From Enterobacter_D sp963521185 (GTDB lineage Bacteria; Pseudomonadota; Gammaproteobacteria; Enterobacterales; Enterobacteriaceae): DNA of 64,000 bases. The stretch is taken from NCBI GenBank assembly GCA_963521185.1, contig CAUQTV010000003.1, forward strand, positions 372,001 to 436,000, written 5' to 3'. Of the stretch, positions 1-8,756 are shown piece after piece. Position 1 is the first letter of the stretch, and every line of letters begins with the position of its first letter. The translations under genes were made by a program, and so were the position numbers. Under the pieces are notes generated by a model, which searched no databases, had not been told where the DNA came from, and saw only the letters and a program-made list of their open reading frames with translations.

Positions 1-281
1 TTATTCGCGTGCAGGTGCTGGGCAACGTGCTTGGGCCGATTTTTGTCTTCTCCACCGGGCTGATTTCGGTGTGCATGATTTTAGCGTCCGGCCTGTCGTT
101 TCTGGGCCTCGGCGTGCGCCCGCCGGAGCCGGAGTGGGGCCTGATGCTCAACACGCTGCGCACCGCGATTTACACCCAGCCGTGGGTGGCGGCGCTGCCG
201 GGGATGATGATTTTCATCACCTCGATCTCGTTTAACATTCTGGCGGATCGCCTGCGCGCCGCGATGGCGATTAAGGAGTAA
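1..281 (+). CDS. ABC transporter permease, oligopeptide/dipeptide type (DppC-like), C-terminal part
   Basis: This is the C-terminal 90 or so residues of an inner-membrane permease; the 5' part lies outside the window and the reading frame is open to base 3. It contains the motif SFLGLGVRPPEPEWG, which in DppC/OppC-type permeases lies in the cytoplasmic loop that contacts the ATPase, followed by a final hydrophobic segment and a short charged tail. The stop is 3 bases before the next ATG, so it is co-transcribed with the two ATPases, the amidase and the carbamoylase downstream. Family is clear; the substrate cannot be told. Confidence 0.85.
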   Translation, partial: IRVQVLGNVLGPIFVFSTGLISVCMILASGLSFLGLGVRPPEPEWGLMLNTLRTAIYTQPWVAALPGMMIFITSISFNILADRLRAAMAIKE

Positions 282-284
282 ACG

Positions 285-1322
285 ATGCAACCCTTTGTCA
301 ATGTTGATATTGGTGGCCCGGCGCAGCCTCTGCTGCGAGTCAACGGCCTGGTGAAGCATTTCCACACCGGGGCGCGAAAAGGTAAAGACGTGGTGCAGGC
401 GGTGGATGGCGTCAGCTTCGACGTGATGAAAGGCGAAACCCTCGGCGTGGTGGGGGAGTCCGGCTGCGGCAAATCGACCACCGCGCGGCTGCTGATGCAG
501 TTGCTCAGTCAGGATCAGGGTGAGCTGGTGTTCGATGGTCTCGACGTGGGATCGTCACGCCTGTCGATGAAAGAGTACCGCCGCCAGGTGCAAATGGTAT
601 TTCAGGACAGCTACGCGTCGCTTAACCCGCGCATGACCATGGAAGAGAGCATCGCCTTTGGTCAGCGCGTTCATGGCATCAATGCGAAAGAGGCCAGCGA
701 ATATGCGCGTTACCTGCTGGCGCACGTCGGGCTGGAGCCGGGGCGGTTTGCCCATCGTTATCCGCACGCGCTCTCGGGCGGTCAGCGCCAGCGCGTCAAC
801 ATCGCCCGTGCGCTGGCGATGAAACCGCGACTGGTGATCCTCGATGAAGCGGTCTCGGCGCTGGATAAATCCGTCGAAGCGCAGGTGCTGCAACTGTTGC
901 AGGAGCTGAAACGCACCCTGGCGCTGACCTATGTGTTTATCAGCCACGATCTGCACGTGGTGCGCTGGCTGTCGGATCGCATTCTGGTGATGTATCTCGG
1001 CGAGGTGGTGGAAATTGGTCCGGCGGAGACGCTGTTTACCGGATCAAAACACCCCTACACCGAAGCGCTGTTAAGCTCGATGCCGTCGATGGACCCTGAA
1101 AACCGCACGCTGACCTCGCCGCTTTCAGGCGATCCGCCCAGCCCGATCTCGCCGCCGTCCGGCTGCCGTTTTCACACCCGCTGCCCGCATGCCAAAGCGG
1201 TGTGCGCGCAAACAAAACCCCAGCTTAAAACCGTCGGCCAGGGGCATCAAAGTGCGTGCTTAATGGCGCAGGATGACTCCGCCTGGCACATCGACGTGCA
1301 GGAGGTGAGCCATGTCGCCTGA
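285..1322 (+). CDS. Oligopeptide-type ABC transporter ATP-binding protein (DppF/OppF-like)
   Basis: This is a cytoplasmic ATPase subunit of a peptide/nickel-type importer. Walker A GESGCGKST is at residues 57-65, the Q-loop is near 106, the signature LSGGQ is at 163-167 and Walker B LVILDEA at 183-189. The C-terminal extension carries the Cys-rich CRFHTRCPHAKAVC segment typical of the oligopeptide HPY domain. Walker B is followed by AVSALD rather than the commoner PTSALD. Length (345 aa) is normal. It overlaps the next ATPase by 11 bases, so the two subunits are probably translationally coupled. Confidence 0.9.
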   Translation: MQPFVNVDIGGPAQPLLRVNGLVKHFHTGARKGKDVVQAVDGVSFDVMKGETLGVVGESGCGKSTTARLLMQLLSQDQGELVFDGLDVGSSRLSMKEYRRQVQMVFQDSYASLNPRMTMEESIAFGQRVHGINAKEASEYARYLLAHVGLEPGRFAHRYPHALSGGQRQRVNIARALAMKPRLVILDEAVSALDKSVEAQVLQLLQELKRTLALTYVFISHDLHVVRWLSDRILVMYLGEVVEIGPAETLFTGSKHPYTEALLSSMPSMDPENRTLTSPLSGDPPSPISPPSGCRFHTRCPHAKAVCAQTKPQLKTVGQGHQSACLMAQDDSAWHIDVQEVSHVA

Positions 1323-2322
1323 AGCCTATGTGCATATTCGTGATTTACACGTGGAATTTCGCCGTGACGGGCAAACGGTCAACGCGGTCAACGGCGTCTC
1401 TTTTGACGTACAAAAAGGCGAAGTGATGGCGCTGATCGGCGAGTCCGGTTCCGGCAAGAGCGTCACGCTGCGCGCGCTGATGCGCCTGCATCCGCCGAAA
1501 AGCAGCGTTCTGTCCGGCACCCTCAACGTTGGCGGGGAATCGGTGCTGGCGATGAACGCCAGCGCGCTGCGCCACTATCGCGGCGGGCAGTGCGCGATGA
1601 TTTTCCAGGAGCCACTGTTGGCGTTCGATCCGGTCTACACCGTCGGTCAGCAGATCGTGGAAGGGCTTAAGCGCCACGAGGGATTGTCACGGGCAGATGC
1701 CAAAGCGCGCGCGCTGGAAGCCCTGCGGCAGGTGCGCATTCCCAGCCCCGAACGCAGGCTTGAAAGCTACCCGCATGAGATGTCCGGCGGTATGCGTCAG
1801 CGGGCGATGATCGCCCTGGCGCTCTCCTGCAATCCGCCGCTGCTGCTGGCGGATGAACCCACCACCGCGCTGGATGCCACGGTACAAATTCAGATCCTCA
1901 TCCTGCTGCGTGAGCAGCAAAAGCAGCGCGGGATGTCGGTGATTTTTGTTACCCACGACATCGGCGCGGCGGTGGAGATCGCCGATCGCGTGGCGGTGAT
2001 GTACGCCGGGCGCATTGTGGAAGAGGCGTCTATTGGCGAAATCCTGACGCACCCGCGCCACCCTTACACCCAGGTGCTGCTGGGCAGTCGCCCGAAAGAG
2101 GGGCTGAAAAAAGGCGTCGCGCTGCACTGCATTCCCGGTTCGCCGCCGGATCTGGCGAACCTGCCCCCCGGCTGCGCCTTTGCCGCACGCTGCCCGCATG
2201 CCAAACCCGTCTGCTCGCAGGTGCAGCCCGCCATTGAAACCGTCGCCGCACGCCACGTCGTCAGCTGCCATCGTTGGCAGGAACTGAGCGTTGAGGCGAG
2301 CGCACTACCGATTTATGCCTGA
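1312..2322 (+). CDS. Oligopeptide-type ABC transporter ATP-binding protein (DppD/OppD-like)
   Basis: This is the second ATPase of the same importer. Walker A GESGSGKS is at residues 43-50, the signature MSGGM at 157-161 and Walker B LLLADEPT at 177-184, with the HPY-type CAFAARCPHAKPVC segment near the C-terminus. It starts inside the end of the preceding ATPase gene and is followed, after 15 bases holding the ribosome site GAGGAG, by the amidase gene. The two-ATPase arrangement is standard for this transporter class. Length (336 aa) is typical. Confidence 0.9.
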   Translation: MSPEAYVHIRDLHVEFRRDGQTVNAVNGVSFDVQKGEVMALIGESGSGKSVTLRALMRLHPPKSSVLSGTLNVGGESVLAMNASALRHYRGGQCAMIFQEPLLAFDPVYTVGQQIVEGLKRHEGLSRADAKARALEALRQVRIPSPERRLESYPHEMSGGMRQRAMIALALSCNPPLLLADEPTTALDATVQIQILILLREQQKQRGMSVIFVTHDIGAAVEIADRVAVMYAGRIVEEASIGEILTHPRHPYTQVLLGSRPKEGLKKGVALHCIPGSPPDLANLPPGCAFAARCPHAKPVCSQVQPAIETVAARHVVSCHRWQELSVEASALPIYA

Positions 2323-2337
2323 ACTGAGGAGAAAAAA

Positions 2338-3510
2338 ATGCAGGACAACGCCCGCGCTTTTATGCCTTATCCGTTCGTTGACGTGCCGCACGCCAAAAGC
2401 GGCCCGCTGTCGGGATTGACCTTCGCCGTCAAGGATCTGTTCGATGTGGCCGGTTACCCCACCGGCGGCGGTAATCCGCATATCCTGGCGCGATCCGGGA
2501 TCAAATCCACCACCGCGCCGGTGGTGCAAAAGCTGCTCGACGGCGGCGCACGCTTCGTCGGTAAAACCCACACCAGCGAGCTGGCTTATTCCATGAGCGG
2601 CCACAACATTCACTACGGCACGCCGCGCAACGGTGCCGCGCCGGAGCGCATTCCCGGCGGATCGTCATCAGGCTCCGCCTCGGCGGTCTCCAGCGGCCTG
2701 TGCGATATCGCGCTCGGTACCGATACCGGCGGCTCGGTGCGCACCCCCGCCAGCTATTGCGGCCTTTATGGCCTGCGTCCGACGCATGGCCGCCTGTCGC
2801 TGACCGGCTGCCAGCCGCTGTGCGCCACCATGGACACCTGCGGCTTTTTTGCCCGCACGCCGGAAACCTTTGCCGCAGCGGCCGCCTGCTTGCTGGGCGA
2901 AGATGCCCATACGCCAGCGGTTTCGTTAGCGCTGCATGAGGCACTGTTTGCCTGCTTACCGGCCCCTGCACGCCGTGCGCTCGATCCGATCATCGCGCAG
3001 ATGGCACAACAATGGGGCAGCGTGCAGGCGCTGAGTGCACCATTACCGGACATCGAATCCGCCTACACCGCGTTTCGCCAGATCCAGGGCTATGAAGCCT
3101 GGCAGGCGCAGGGCGATACCATCGAACGCCTGGGCCTGCAATTAGGTCCGGACGTCGCCGGGCGTTTTGCCTACGGCAAAGCCATTACCCCCGCCGAATT
3201 CGACGCCGCGTGCCAGCTGCGCGAGGCGTTTAGCGCCTGGTGGGAGACGCAGTTGGGCAACCGCATTCTGATCCTGCCGACCGTGCCGGATGTGGCACCG
3301 CTATTGAGCGCGCCAGCAGAAGAGATTGAAGCTACCCGCCGCATCTCTCACGATCTGCTGCTGATTGCAGTATTAACCCGCCGCCCCCAGGTCAACCTGC
3401 CGGTGACAACGATAGACGGTGCGCCGCTGGGCATTTCCCTGCTCGGACCGCGCGGCAGCGACCGCCTGCTGGTGGAGCTTGCCACCACTTTTGATTCAGG
3501 AGAAAAATAA
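2338..3510 (+). CDS. Amidase signature family amidohydrolase
   Basis: This predicted cytoplasmic enzyme hydrolyses a carboxamide to acid and ammonia. The catalytic Ser-cisSer-Lys triad of the family is visible: Lys32 in FAVKDLFDVAG, cis-Ser109 in PGGSSSGSA and nucleophile Ser133 in GTDTGGSVRTP; the 24-residue spacing between the serines is the normal one. At 390 aa it is shorter than the usual 450-500 aa family members but not obviously truncated. The gene is preceded by GAGGAG and its TAA overlaps the ATG of the carbamoylase by one base. Its operon with a peptide-type importer and an N-carbamoyl amino acid hydrolase suggests that imported amide or ureido compounds are broken down for nitrogen. 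The exact substrate is unknown. Confidence 0.88.
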   Translation: MQDNARAFMPYPFVDVPHAKSGPLSGLTFAVKDLFDVAGYPTGGGNPHILARSGIKSTTAPVVQKLLDGGARFVGKTHTSELAYSMSGHNIHYGTPRNGAAPERIPGGSSSGSASAVSSGLCDIALGTDTGGSVRTPASYCGLYGLRPTHGRLSLTGCQPLCATMDTCGFFARTPETFAAAAACLLGEDAHTPAVSLALHEALFACLPAPARRALDPIIAQMAQQWGSVQALSAPLPDIESAYTAFRQIQGYEAWQAQGDTIERLGLQLGPDVAGRFAYGKAITPAEFDAACQLREAFSAWWETQLGNRILILPTVPDVAPLLSAPAEEIEATRRISHDLLLIAVLTRRPQVNLPVTTIDGAPLGISLLGPRGSDRLLVELATTFDSGEK

Positions 3511-4772
3511 TGAGCAGTGATGTCATCTCTGTTACCGATCTTAAAACGCTTCGCATCAACGGCGAGCGCCTGTGGGATTCACTGATGGAACTGGCCAAAA
3601 TCGGTGCCACGCCAAAGGGCGGCTGCTGCCGTCTGACGCTGACCGACCTCGACCGTCAGGGGCGCGATTTGGTGATTGGCTGGGCGAAGGATGCCGGGCT
3701 GTCCGTCACCGTGGATAAGATCGGCAATGTGTTTATGCGCCGCGAAGGGCGTAACCCGGCGCTGGCCCCGATTGTTTCCGGCAGCCATGTGGATACGCAG
3801 CCCACCGGCGGGAAATTTGACGGCAACTTCGGCGTGCTGGCGGCGCTGGAAGTGGTGCGCACGCTAAACGATCTCCACCTGGAAACCGACGCCCCCATTG
3901 AAGTGGTGTTCTGGACGAACGAAGAAGGCTCGCGCTTTGTGCCGGTAATGATGGGGTCCGGCGTATTTGCGGGCGTTTTCCCGCTGGAGAACGTCTACGC
4001 CGCCACCGATGCCGACGGCAAAACGGTGAAAGAGGAACTGGAAAAAATTGGCTACGTTGGCCCGCAAACGCCGGGAGATCATCCGATAGGGGCCTATTTT
4101 GAAGCGCATATCGAGCAGGGACCGATCCTCGAAGATGAAGAGAAAATCATCGGCGTGGTCGAAGGCGTGCTGGGTATCCGCTGGTATGACTGCGTGGTGA
4201 CCGGGCAGGAGTCCCATGCCGGGCCAACGCCCATGCACCTGCGCAAAGACGCGATGCAGGTCGCCACGTACATTATGCAGGAAGTGGTGGCGATCGCCGG
4301 GCGCAGCGAGCAGGGGCGCGGCACGGTCGGCAGTGTGCAGGTCTACCCCAACAGCCGTAACGTGGTGCCAGGCGAGGTGACGTTCTCTATCGACATGCGC
4401 AATATCAGCGACGACGCCGTTACGCAGATGGACGCCCAACTGCGCGCCTTTATTGCGCAGACCACGGCGAAAACCGGGCTGGCGATCAGCCTTACCGAGG
4501 TGAGTAACTACCCGGCCGCGCCGTTTGACGCCGATTGCCGTGCGGCGATTGCCGGGGCGGCAGCGGCGTTGGGTTACCCCGCGCGCCCGATTGTCTCCGG
4601 TGCCGGGCATGACGCGGTGTACATGAGCTATTTAGCCCCGACCGGGATGATTTTTATTCCGTGCAAAGACGGTATCAGCCACAACGAAATCGAATATGCC
4701 TCGCCTGAGCACGTCGCCGCTGGCGCAAATGTGCTGCTTCAGGTGATGATGCAGTATGCGAAAGTCGTGTGA
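3510..4772 (+). CDS. M20-family N-carbamoyl-L-amino acid hydrolase / allantoate amidohydrolase-like enzyme
   Basis: This dimetal hydrolase of the hydantoinase/carbamoylase group releases ammonia and CO2 from N-carbamoyl amino acids or ureido acids. Metal-site motifs are GSHVDT (His93), GGKFDGNFGV (Asp104), TNEEGSRF (Glu138/139) and AHIEQGP (His200), with GQESHAGPTPM in the lid/dimerisation domain and GAGHDAVYMS near the C-terminus. The length of 420 aa is typical for AllC/HyuC. Translation is probably coupled to the amidase through the TAATG overlap. Beta-ureidopropionase and allantoate amidohydrolase are alternatives that motifs alone cannot separate. Confidence 0.88.
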   Translation: MSSDVISVTDLKTLRINGERLWDSLMELAKIGATPKGGCCRLTLTDLDRQGRDLVIGWAKDAGLSVTVDKIGNVFMRREGRNPALAPIVSGSHVDTQPTGGKFDGNFGVLAALEVVRTLNDLHLETDAPIEVVFWTNEEGSRFVPVMMGSGVFAGVFPLENVYAATDADGKTVKEELEKIGYVGPQTPGDHPIGAYFEAHIEQGPILEDEEKIIGVVEGVLGIRWYDCVVTGQESHAGPTPMHLRKDAMQVATYIMQEVVAIAGRSEQGRGTVGSVQVYPNSRNVVPGEVTFSIDMRNISDDAVTQMDAQLRAFIAQTTAKTGLAISLTEVSNYPAAPFDADCRAAIAGAAAALGYPARPIVSGAGHDAVYMSYLAPTGMIFIPCKDGISHNEIEYASPEHVAAGANVLLQVMMQYAKVV

Positions 4773-4791
4773 GTTTTTCCCCTCACCGATA

Positions 4792-4812
4792 CCCTCTCCC
4801 CTTGGGAGAGGG
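4792..4812. terminator. GC-rich hairpin between convergent genes
   Basis: CCCTCTCCC and GGGAGAGGG form a perfect 9-bp stem with a 3-base loop, between the convergent carbamoylase and MocR genes. It could serve as a bidirectional terminator. The sequence, with CCCTCACC just upstream, belongs to the same extragenic palindrome family as the copies near 17571 and 23604. Confidence 0.55.
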
Positions 4813-4819
4813 GTAAAGG

Positions 4820-6295
4820 TTACATCTGCGCTAACTGCCCGCGCAGGACGTCAACCCCCGGCGCAATCGCGTCGGGATTGATCGCATGAAATCCCATCCT
4901 GAAGAAGTTATCCGGCGGCGCGCTGTCGAGAAAATGCCGTGCGCCAGGCTCAATCAATACCCCCGCGTGCGCGGCACGCCAGGTGAGCTGCTGGGTGCTG
5001 ATGTGTTCCGGCGTGCTGAGCCAGAAGGCGTTGGCATGTTCGCTGCCGGCCATCAGCTTACACTCCGGCAGATAGCTGTGCAGGGCGCTGGCGAGCATCT
5101 CCCAGCGGCGGGCGGAGTCGTCATGATAGCGGCGCAAATGGGTTTCGTAGTAACCCTGCGCGAGGAAATGCGCCATCTGATACTGGATGTTGGCGGGAGG
5201 ATGGCGGTACATCAGGCGGCGCAGGGCGCGGGCCTCGTCAATCAAATCCGGATCGGCCACCATAAAGCCCAGCCGCAGCCCCGGTGAGAGCGCTTTTGAC
5301 AGGCTGCTGACGTAGATCACCCGACCGCTGCGATCGCTGGCTTTAAGCGCCGGAAGCGGATTCTGCATAAAGTTACTTTCTGAATCGTAATCGTCTTCAA
5401 TGATCACCGCGTCATGGCGGGCGGCGTACGCCAGCAGCTGCGTGCGGCGGGCTTTGCTCATCGACACGCCGGTCGGCACCTGGTGGCCCGGCGTCACATA
5501 GTAGTAGTCGCACGGGGCGTCGTTAAGCACCAGCCCCTCTTCATCCACCGGGTGCGGCACGATGTGGGTTTCGCTCAGCATGAAGGTGTTGATCGCCTCG
5601 CGAAAACCTGGGTTCTCCACCGCCACGCGGGTGTTGCGCGACATCAGCAGGCGGGTCAGCAGATAGAGCGCGTTCTGCGAGCCGAGGGTGATAAGAATTT
5701 CATCCGGGGCGGCGACAATCCCGCGTTTGGGCAGCACGCGGGTGCGGATCTGTTCAATCAGCATCGGCACGTCCTGGTCGATATGATCCACCACCCACGC
5801 CGGATCGCGAATGCCGCCGTGCAGCCAGTTCGCCGCCGCGCGCCACGTGGCGAGCGGGAAACGGTGGGTGTCCGGCTGGCCGTAGATAAACGGGTAGCGG
5901 TAGTGCATCCAGCCTGCCGGTTTGAGGATCGACTCCTGCTGGCTGGGCTGAATTTGCAACCGACTGCTCCAGCGTGGTGCAGCGCTTTCGCTTTCCGGTG
6001 CACTCGCCGGGGCGTTGATGTGCGGCGGCGGGACCTGCGCCTGCTGGTAGTCCGGATGCAGGTAGTATCCGCTGCGTGGGCGGCTCACCAGATAGCCTTC
6101 GTTGACCAGCCCTTCGAACACCAGCGCGGTGGTATTGCGCGAAACGTTGAGCTGCGTCGCCAGCGCCCGGCACGAGGGCAGCGGGGCGTCCACGGGGAAA
6201 ATACCGCTCAGAATGGCATTGATCAGCGATTCACGGACCTGTTCCTGCAATCCTCGCTGCTGGTCAAAATCCACGTGAAGAAAGTGACGAATCAT
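4820..6295 (-). CDS. MocR/GntR-family PLP-dependent transcriptional regulator
   Basis: This regulator fuses a GntR winged helix (about residues 5-75, with SCRALATQLNVSRNT as the recognition region) to a fold-type I aminotransferase-like domain. PLP-site features are the EDDYDSE motif near residue 300 and Lys334 in SSLSKALSPG. The ATG at 6295 was chosen because GAGGAG lies 7 bases upstream; the open frame extends 27 codons further but without a ribosome site. MocR proteins sense amino acid or amine ligands through PLP. The gene is divergent from the amino acid transporter at 6531, its most likely target. At 491 aa it is a normal family length. Confidence 0.88.
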   Translation of the reverse strand: MIRHFLHVDFDQQRGLQEQVRESLINAILSGIFPVDAPLPSCRALATQLNVSRNTTALVFEGLVNEGYLVSRPRSGYYLHPDYQQAQVPPPHINAPASAPESESAAPRWSSRLQIQPSQQESILKPAGWMHYRYPFIYGQPDTHRFPLATWRAAANWLHGGIRDPAWVVDHIDQDVPMLIEQIRTRVLPKRGIVAAPDEILITLGSQNALYLLTRLLMSRNTRVAVENPGFREAINTFMLSETHIVPHPVDEEGLVLNDAPCDYYYVTPGHQVPTGVSMSKARRTQLLAYAARHDAVIIEDDYDSESNFMQNPLPALKASDRSGRVIYVSSLSKALSPGLRLGFMVADPDLIDEARALRRLMYRHPPANIQYQMAHFLAQGYYETHLRRYHDDSARRWEMLASALHSYLPECKLMAGSEHANAFWLSTPEHISTQQLTWRAAHAGVLIEPGARHFLDSAPPDNFFRMGFHAINPDAIAPGVDVLRGQLAQM

Positions 6296-6489
6296 AATGC
6301 GCTCCTCTGGCCTGCCGACGTCATCATAAGTGCAGCAAGTTCCGTACCACATTCGGTCAGGCTGACACATCCGCACGGGAAAACTGGCTCTACTGAGAAT
6401 TCGAAAAGGCTCCCTATTGTAAAAACGCAGTCACGAAATCCCGGACACGATTAATTCCGGCACATTACTTGCAACGATCCCAGCGTTCC

Positions 6490-6510
6490 TGGAATGGACC
6501 GGTCTGGTAC
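6490..6510 (+). promoter_or_regulatory. Candidate MocR operator upstream of the amino acid transporter
   Basis: In the 235-base divergent region the 8-bp palindrome GACCGGTC (6497-6504) sits between TGGACC (6495-6500) and TGGTAC (6505-6510), a direct-repeat-like pair 10 bases apart. A further GTACCA (TGGTAC on the minus strand) lies at 6344-6349. MocR regulators often bind direct repeats. This is inference; I could not pick a convincing -35/-10 pair. Confidence 0.3.
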
Positions 6511-6530
6511 ATCACATTAAGGGTGGCACG

Positions 6531-7385
6531 ATGAAAAAATTGATTGGCAAATATTGTCTTGCAGCTATCGTCGCGATGGCATTTACAACACACTACGCAG
6601 CAGCCAGAGATTTATCTGAAATCGAAAAAGCGGGCACCTTCAAAGTGGCCACCGAAGATGACTACGCACCGTTTAACTTTATGACCAACGGCAAAACCGA
6701 CGGGTTTAATAAAGACATGCTCGAAGAGCTGCGCAAATATGCGAAGTTCAATATCGACCAGAGTATTTTACCCTGGACGGGCCTGCTGGCTGCGGTCTCT
6801 ACCGGGCAATATGACATGGCCTTAACCGGCGCGGTAATAACCGATGAACGCCTCAATGTGTTTAATTTCACGCCACCCTGGGCTTCTGCGCAGCACTATT
6901 TTGTTAAGCGTGCAGGGGATGACAGCTTAAATTCCATCAAAGATTTGAGCGGTAAAAAAGTGGGCGTCCAGGCAGGCAGCGCGCTGCTGGCGCGTTTACC
7001 TGAACTGAAAGCGATGCTGGAAAAAGAGGGCGGTAAATTAGGTCCGGTAGTGGAATACCCGTCCTATCCGGAAGCCTACGCCGATCTGGCGAACAAGCGC
7101 CTCGACTACGTGATTAACGTGGTGATCTCCGTGAACGACCTGGTGAAAGCCAAGCCGAAGGTCTTCGCCAAAGGGCTGCCGGTCTCCGGTCCGGGCTACA
7201 TGGCCTGGCCTATCCCGAAAAGCTCGCCTGAGCTGCTGGCTTACATGACCAAATTCATGAACCACATGAAAGAAACCGGCAAGCTGAAAGAGCTGCAAAT
7301 GAAATGGTTCGGCGAGACCTATGACGATCTGCCGACGGAGCCTATCACCAGCGCCGATCAGTTCCACAAATTCGCAGGCTTATAA
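6531..7385 (+). CDS. Polar amino acid ABC transporter periplasmic binding protein
   Basis: This is the solute-binding component of a polar amino acid importer (SBP family 3). A signal peptide covers about residues 1-25 (positive MKKLIGK, hydrophobic core, AAA cleavage region before RDLSE). The mature start GTFKVATEDDYAPFNF is the usual first strand with the ligand-contacting acidic/aromatic cluster, and GLLAAVSTGQYDMALTGA is the typical second motif. It is the first gene of a four-gene transporter operon (SBP, two permeases, ATPase) divergent from the MocR regulator. The ligand is not identifiable. Confidence 0.9.
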   Translation: MKKLIGKYCLAAIVAMAFTTHYAAARDLSEIEKAGTFKVATEDDYAPFNFMTNGKTDGFNKDMLEELRKYAKFNIDQSILPWTGLLAAVSTGQYDMALTGAVITDERLNVFNFTPPWASAQHYFVKRAGDDSLNSIKDLSGKKVGVQAGSALLARLPELKAMLEKEGGKLGPVVEYPSYPEAYADLANKRLDYVINVVISVNDLVKAKPKVFAKGLPVSGPGYMAWPIPKSSPELLAYMTKFMNHMKETGKLKELQMKWFGETYDDLPTEPITSADQFHKFAGL

Positions 7386-7434
7386 CAGAACAGGGCGGCG
7401 GGCGACCGCCGCATCGTGACACGAGGAGGGCAAC

Positions 7435-8076
7435 ATGGATTCAATGGCATGGCAGTTACTGATTGAAGGCGCATGGACGACCCTCTGGATTTCAGGTCTG
7501 GCAATTTTGTTCGGCGTGATCATCGGCCTGGTGATCGCGTTCATCCGCATGCTGAAAATCCCGCTTGTGGACCAGGTGCTGGTGATCTATATCAGCCTGG
7601 CGCGCGCCACACCGCTGGTGACGCTGGTGCTGTTCTTATTTCTCTCGCTGCCGACGCTGGGCATTAATCTCGACAAAACCCTGGCGGCGATTGTGGCGCT
7701 GACGCTCAACACGTCGGCCTTCAATGCGGAGATCTGGCGTAACGCCTTCCGCAACTTCCCCCGTGAGCAGCGCGAGGCCGCAGAGTCGGTTGGCATGCGG
7801 CGCTGGACCTATTTTCGCTACATCATGCTGCCGCAGATGTGGATCGAAAGCCTGCCCGCGCTGGTCAATGAGATGTCCTTTTTGATCAAAGGCAGTCCGG
7901 CGATCGCGGTGATTGGCGTCGTGGATCTGACCCGTGTCACGAACCGTATCTCGTCAGTCACCTACGAACCGCTGTCGCCTATTCTCGCCGCCGGTTTGCT
8001 GTACGTGGTGATTATCGGCTGTTTGCTCAAGCTGCAAAGCCTGGCGGAACGTAAAGCTAAGCGCCTGGCGCGTTAA
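7435..8076 (+). CDS. Amino acid ABC transporter permease (HisQ/HisM-like)
   Basis: This integral membrane subunit has about five hydrophobic segments. The EAA-like loop for the ATPase reads REQREAAESVGMRRW (around residues 105-120). An N-terminal membrane helix is followed by the segment WTTLWISGLAILFGVIIGL characteristic of HisM/GltJ permeases. It has a strong ribosome site (GAGGAGG) and lies 14 bases before a paralogous permease, so the channel is probably a heterodimer. Confidence 0.9.
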   Translation: MDSMAWQLLIEGAWTTLWISGLAILFGVIIGLVIAFIRMLKIPLVDQVLVIYISLARATPLVTLVLFLFLSLPTLGINLDKTLAAIVALTLNTSAFNAEIWRNAFRNFPREQREAAESVGMRRWTYFRYIMLPQMWIESLPALVNEMSFLIKGSPAIAVIGVVDLTRVTNRISSVTYEPLSPILAAGLLYVVIIGCLLKLQSLAERKAKRLAR

Positions 8077-8090
8077 TAGCCGGAGGAATT

Positions 8091-8756
8091 ATGAATCAGT
8101 GGAGTATTGTGTGGTCGGCCCGCGAAAGCTTTATCAGTGGACTGCTGGCGACCCTTGAACTGTTTATTATCGCCGCCGTCATCGGGCTGGTTATCGGCAT
8201 CCTCTTATGCTACGTCATGGAATATCAAAACCGCGTCATTGACCGCATAATTATTGGTTTTATCAGCCTGATGCGCGCCACGCCGTTTTTGATACTGGCC
8301 TATCTTTTTTATTACGGCCTGCCCGAACTGGGCCTGAGTATGGAAGCCTGGACCGCCGGTTTGCTCGCGCTGGTGATTTACCACGGAGCCTATTTCTTTG
8401 AGATTTTACGCAGCCAGCGTCGGATATTTTCCGGTGGCTATATTGAAGCCGCAGTCTCGCAAGGTTTCTCACGCTATAACGTCTTTCGACGCATTATTTT
8501 ACCGAACATTTTTTCATCTTCGTTACCGCTGATGGGTAACCAGCTAATTATTTGCCTGAAGGACACTGCGTTTCTGAGCATTATTACCGTGCAGGAAATC
8601 ACCGCCGCCGCCAACGGCGTGCAATCAACTTATTTTATTCCGTTCAATGCGTTTATTGTCGCCATCGCGCTGTACTGGGGCATCAGTATTTTACTGGAAT
8701 TGTTAATTAAACGGCTGAGTCTGTACGGTGCCAAAAGAGGAATGACCCATGCGTGA
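8091..8756 (+). CDS. Amino acid ABC transporter permease (HisM/GlnP-like)
   Basis: This is the second membrane subunit of the importer, 221 aa with multiple transmembrane stretches. The coupling loop YIEAAVSQGFSRYNVFRRI replaces the usual EAA motif with a similar sequence. The ribosome site is GGAGG, 6 bases before the ATG. The last 8 bases overlap the ATPase start (ATGCGTGA), implying coupled translation. Confidence 0.9.
   Translation: MNQWSIVWSARESFISGLLATLELFIIAAVIGLVIGILLCYVMEYQNRVIDRIIIGFISLMRATPFLILAYLFYYGLPELGLSMEAWTAGLLALVIYHGAYFFEILRSQRRIFSGGYIEAAVSQGFSRYNVFRRIILPNIFSSSLPLMGNQLIICLKDTAFLSIITVQEITAAANGVQSTYFIPFNAFIVAIALYWGISILLELLIKRLSLYGAKRGMTHA

Noticed and set aside
5414..6454. 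346-codon plus-strand frame opposite the MocR gene
   Set aside because: It is the complement of a clear MocR protein; His/Arg-rich translation is a GC-rich shadow.
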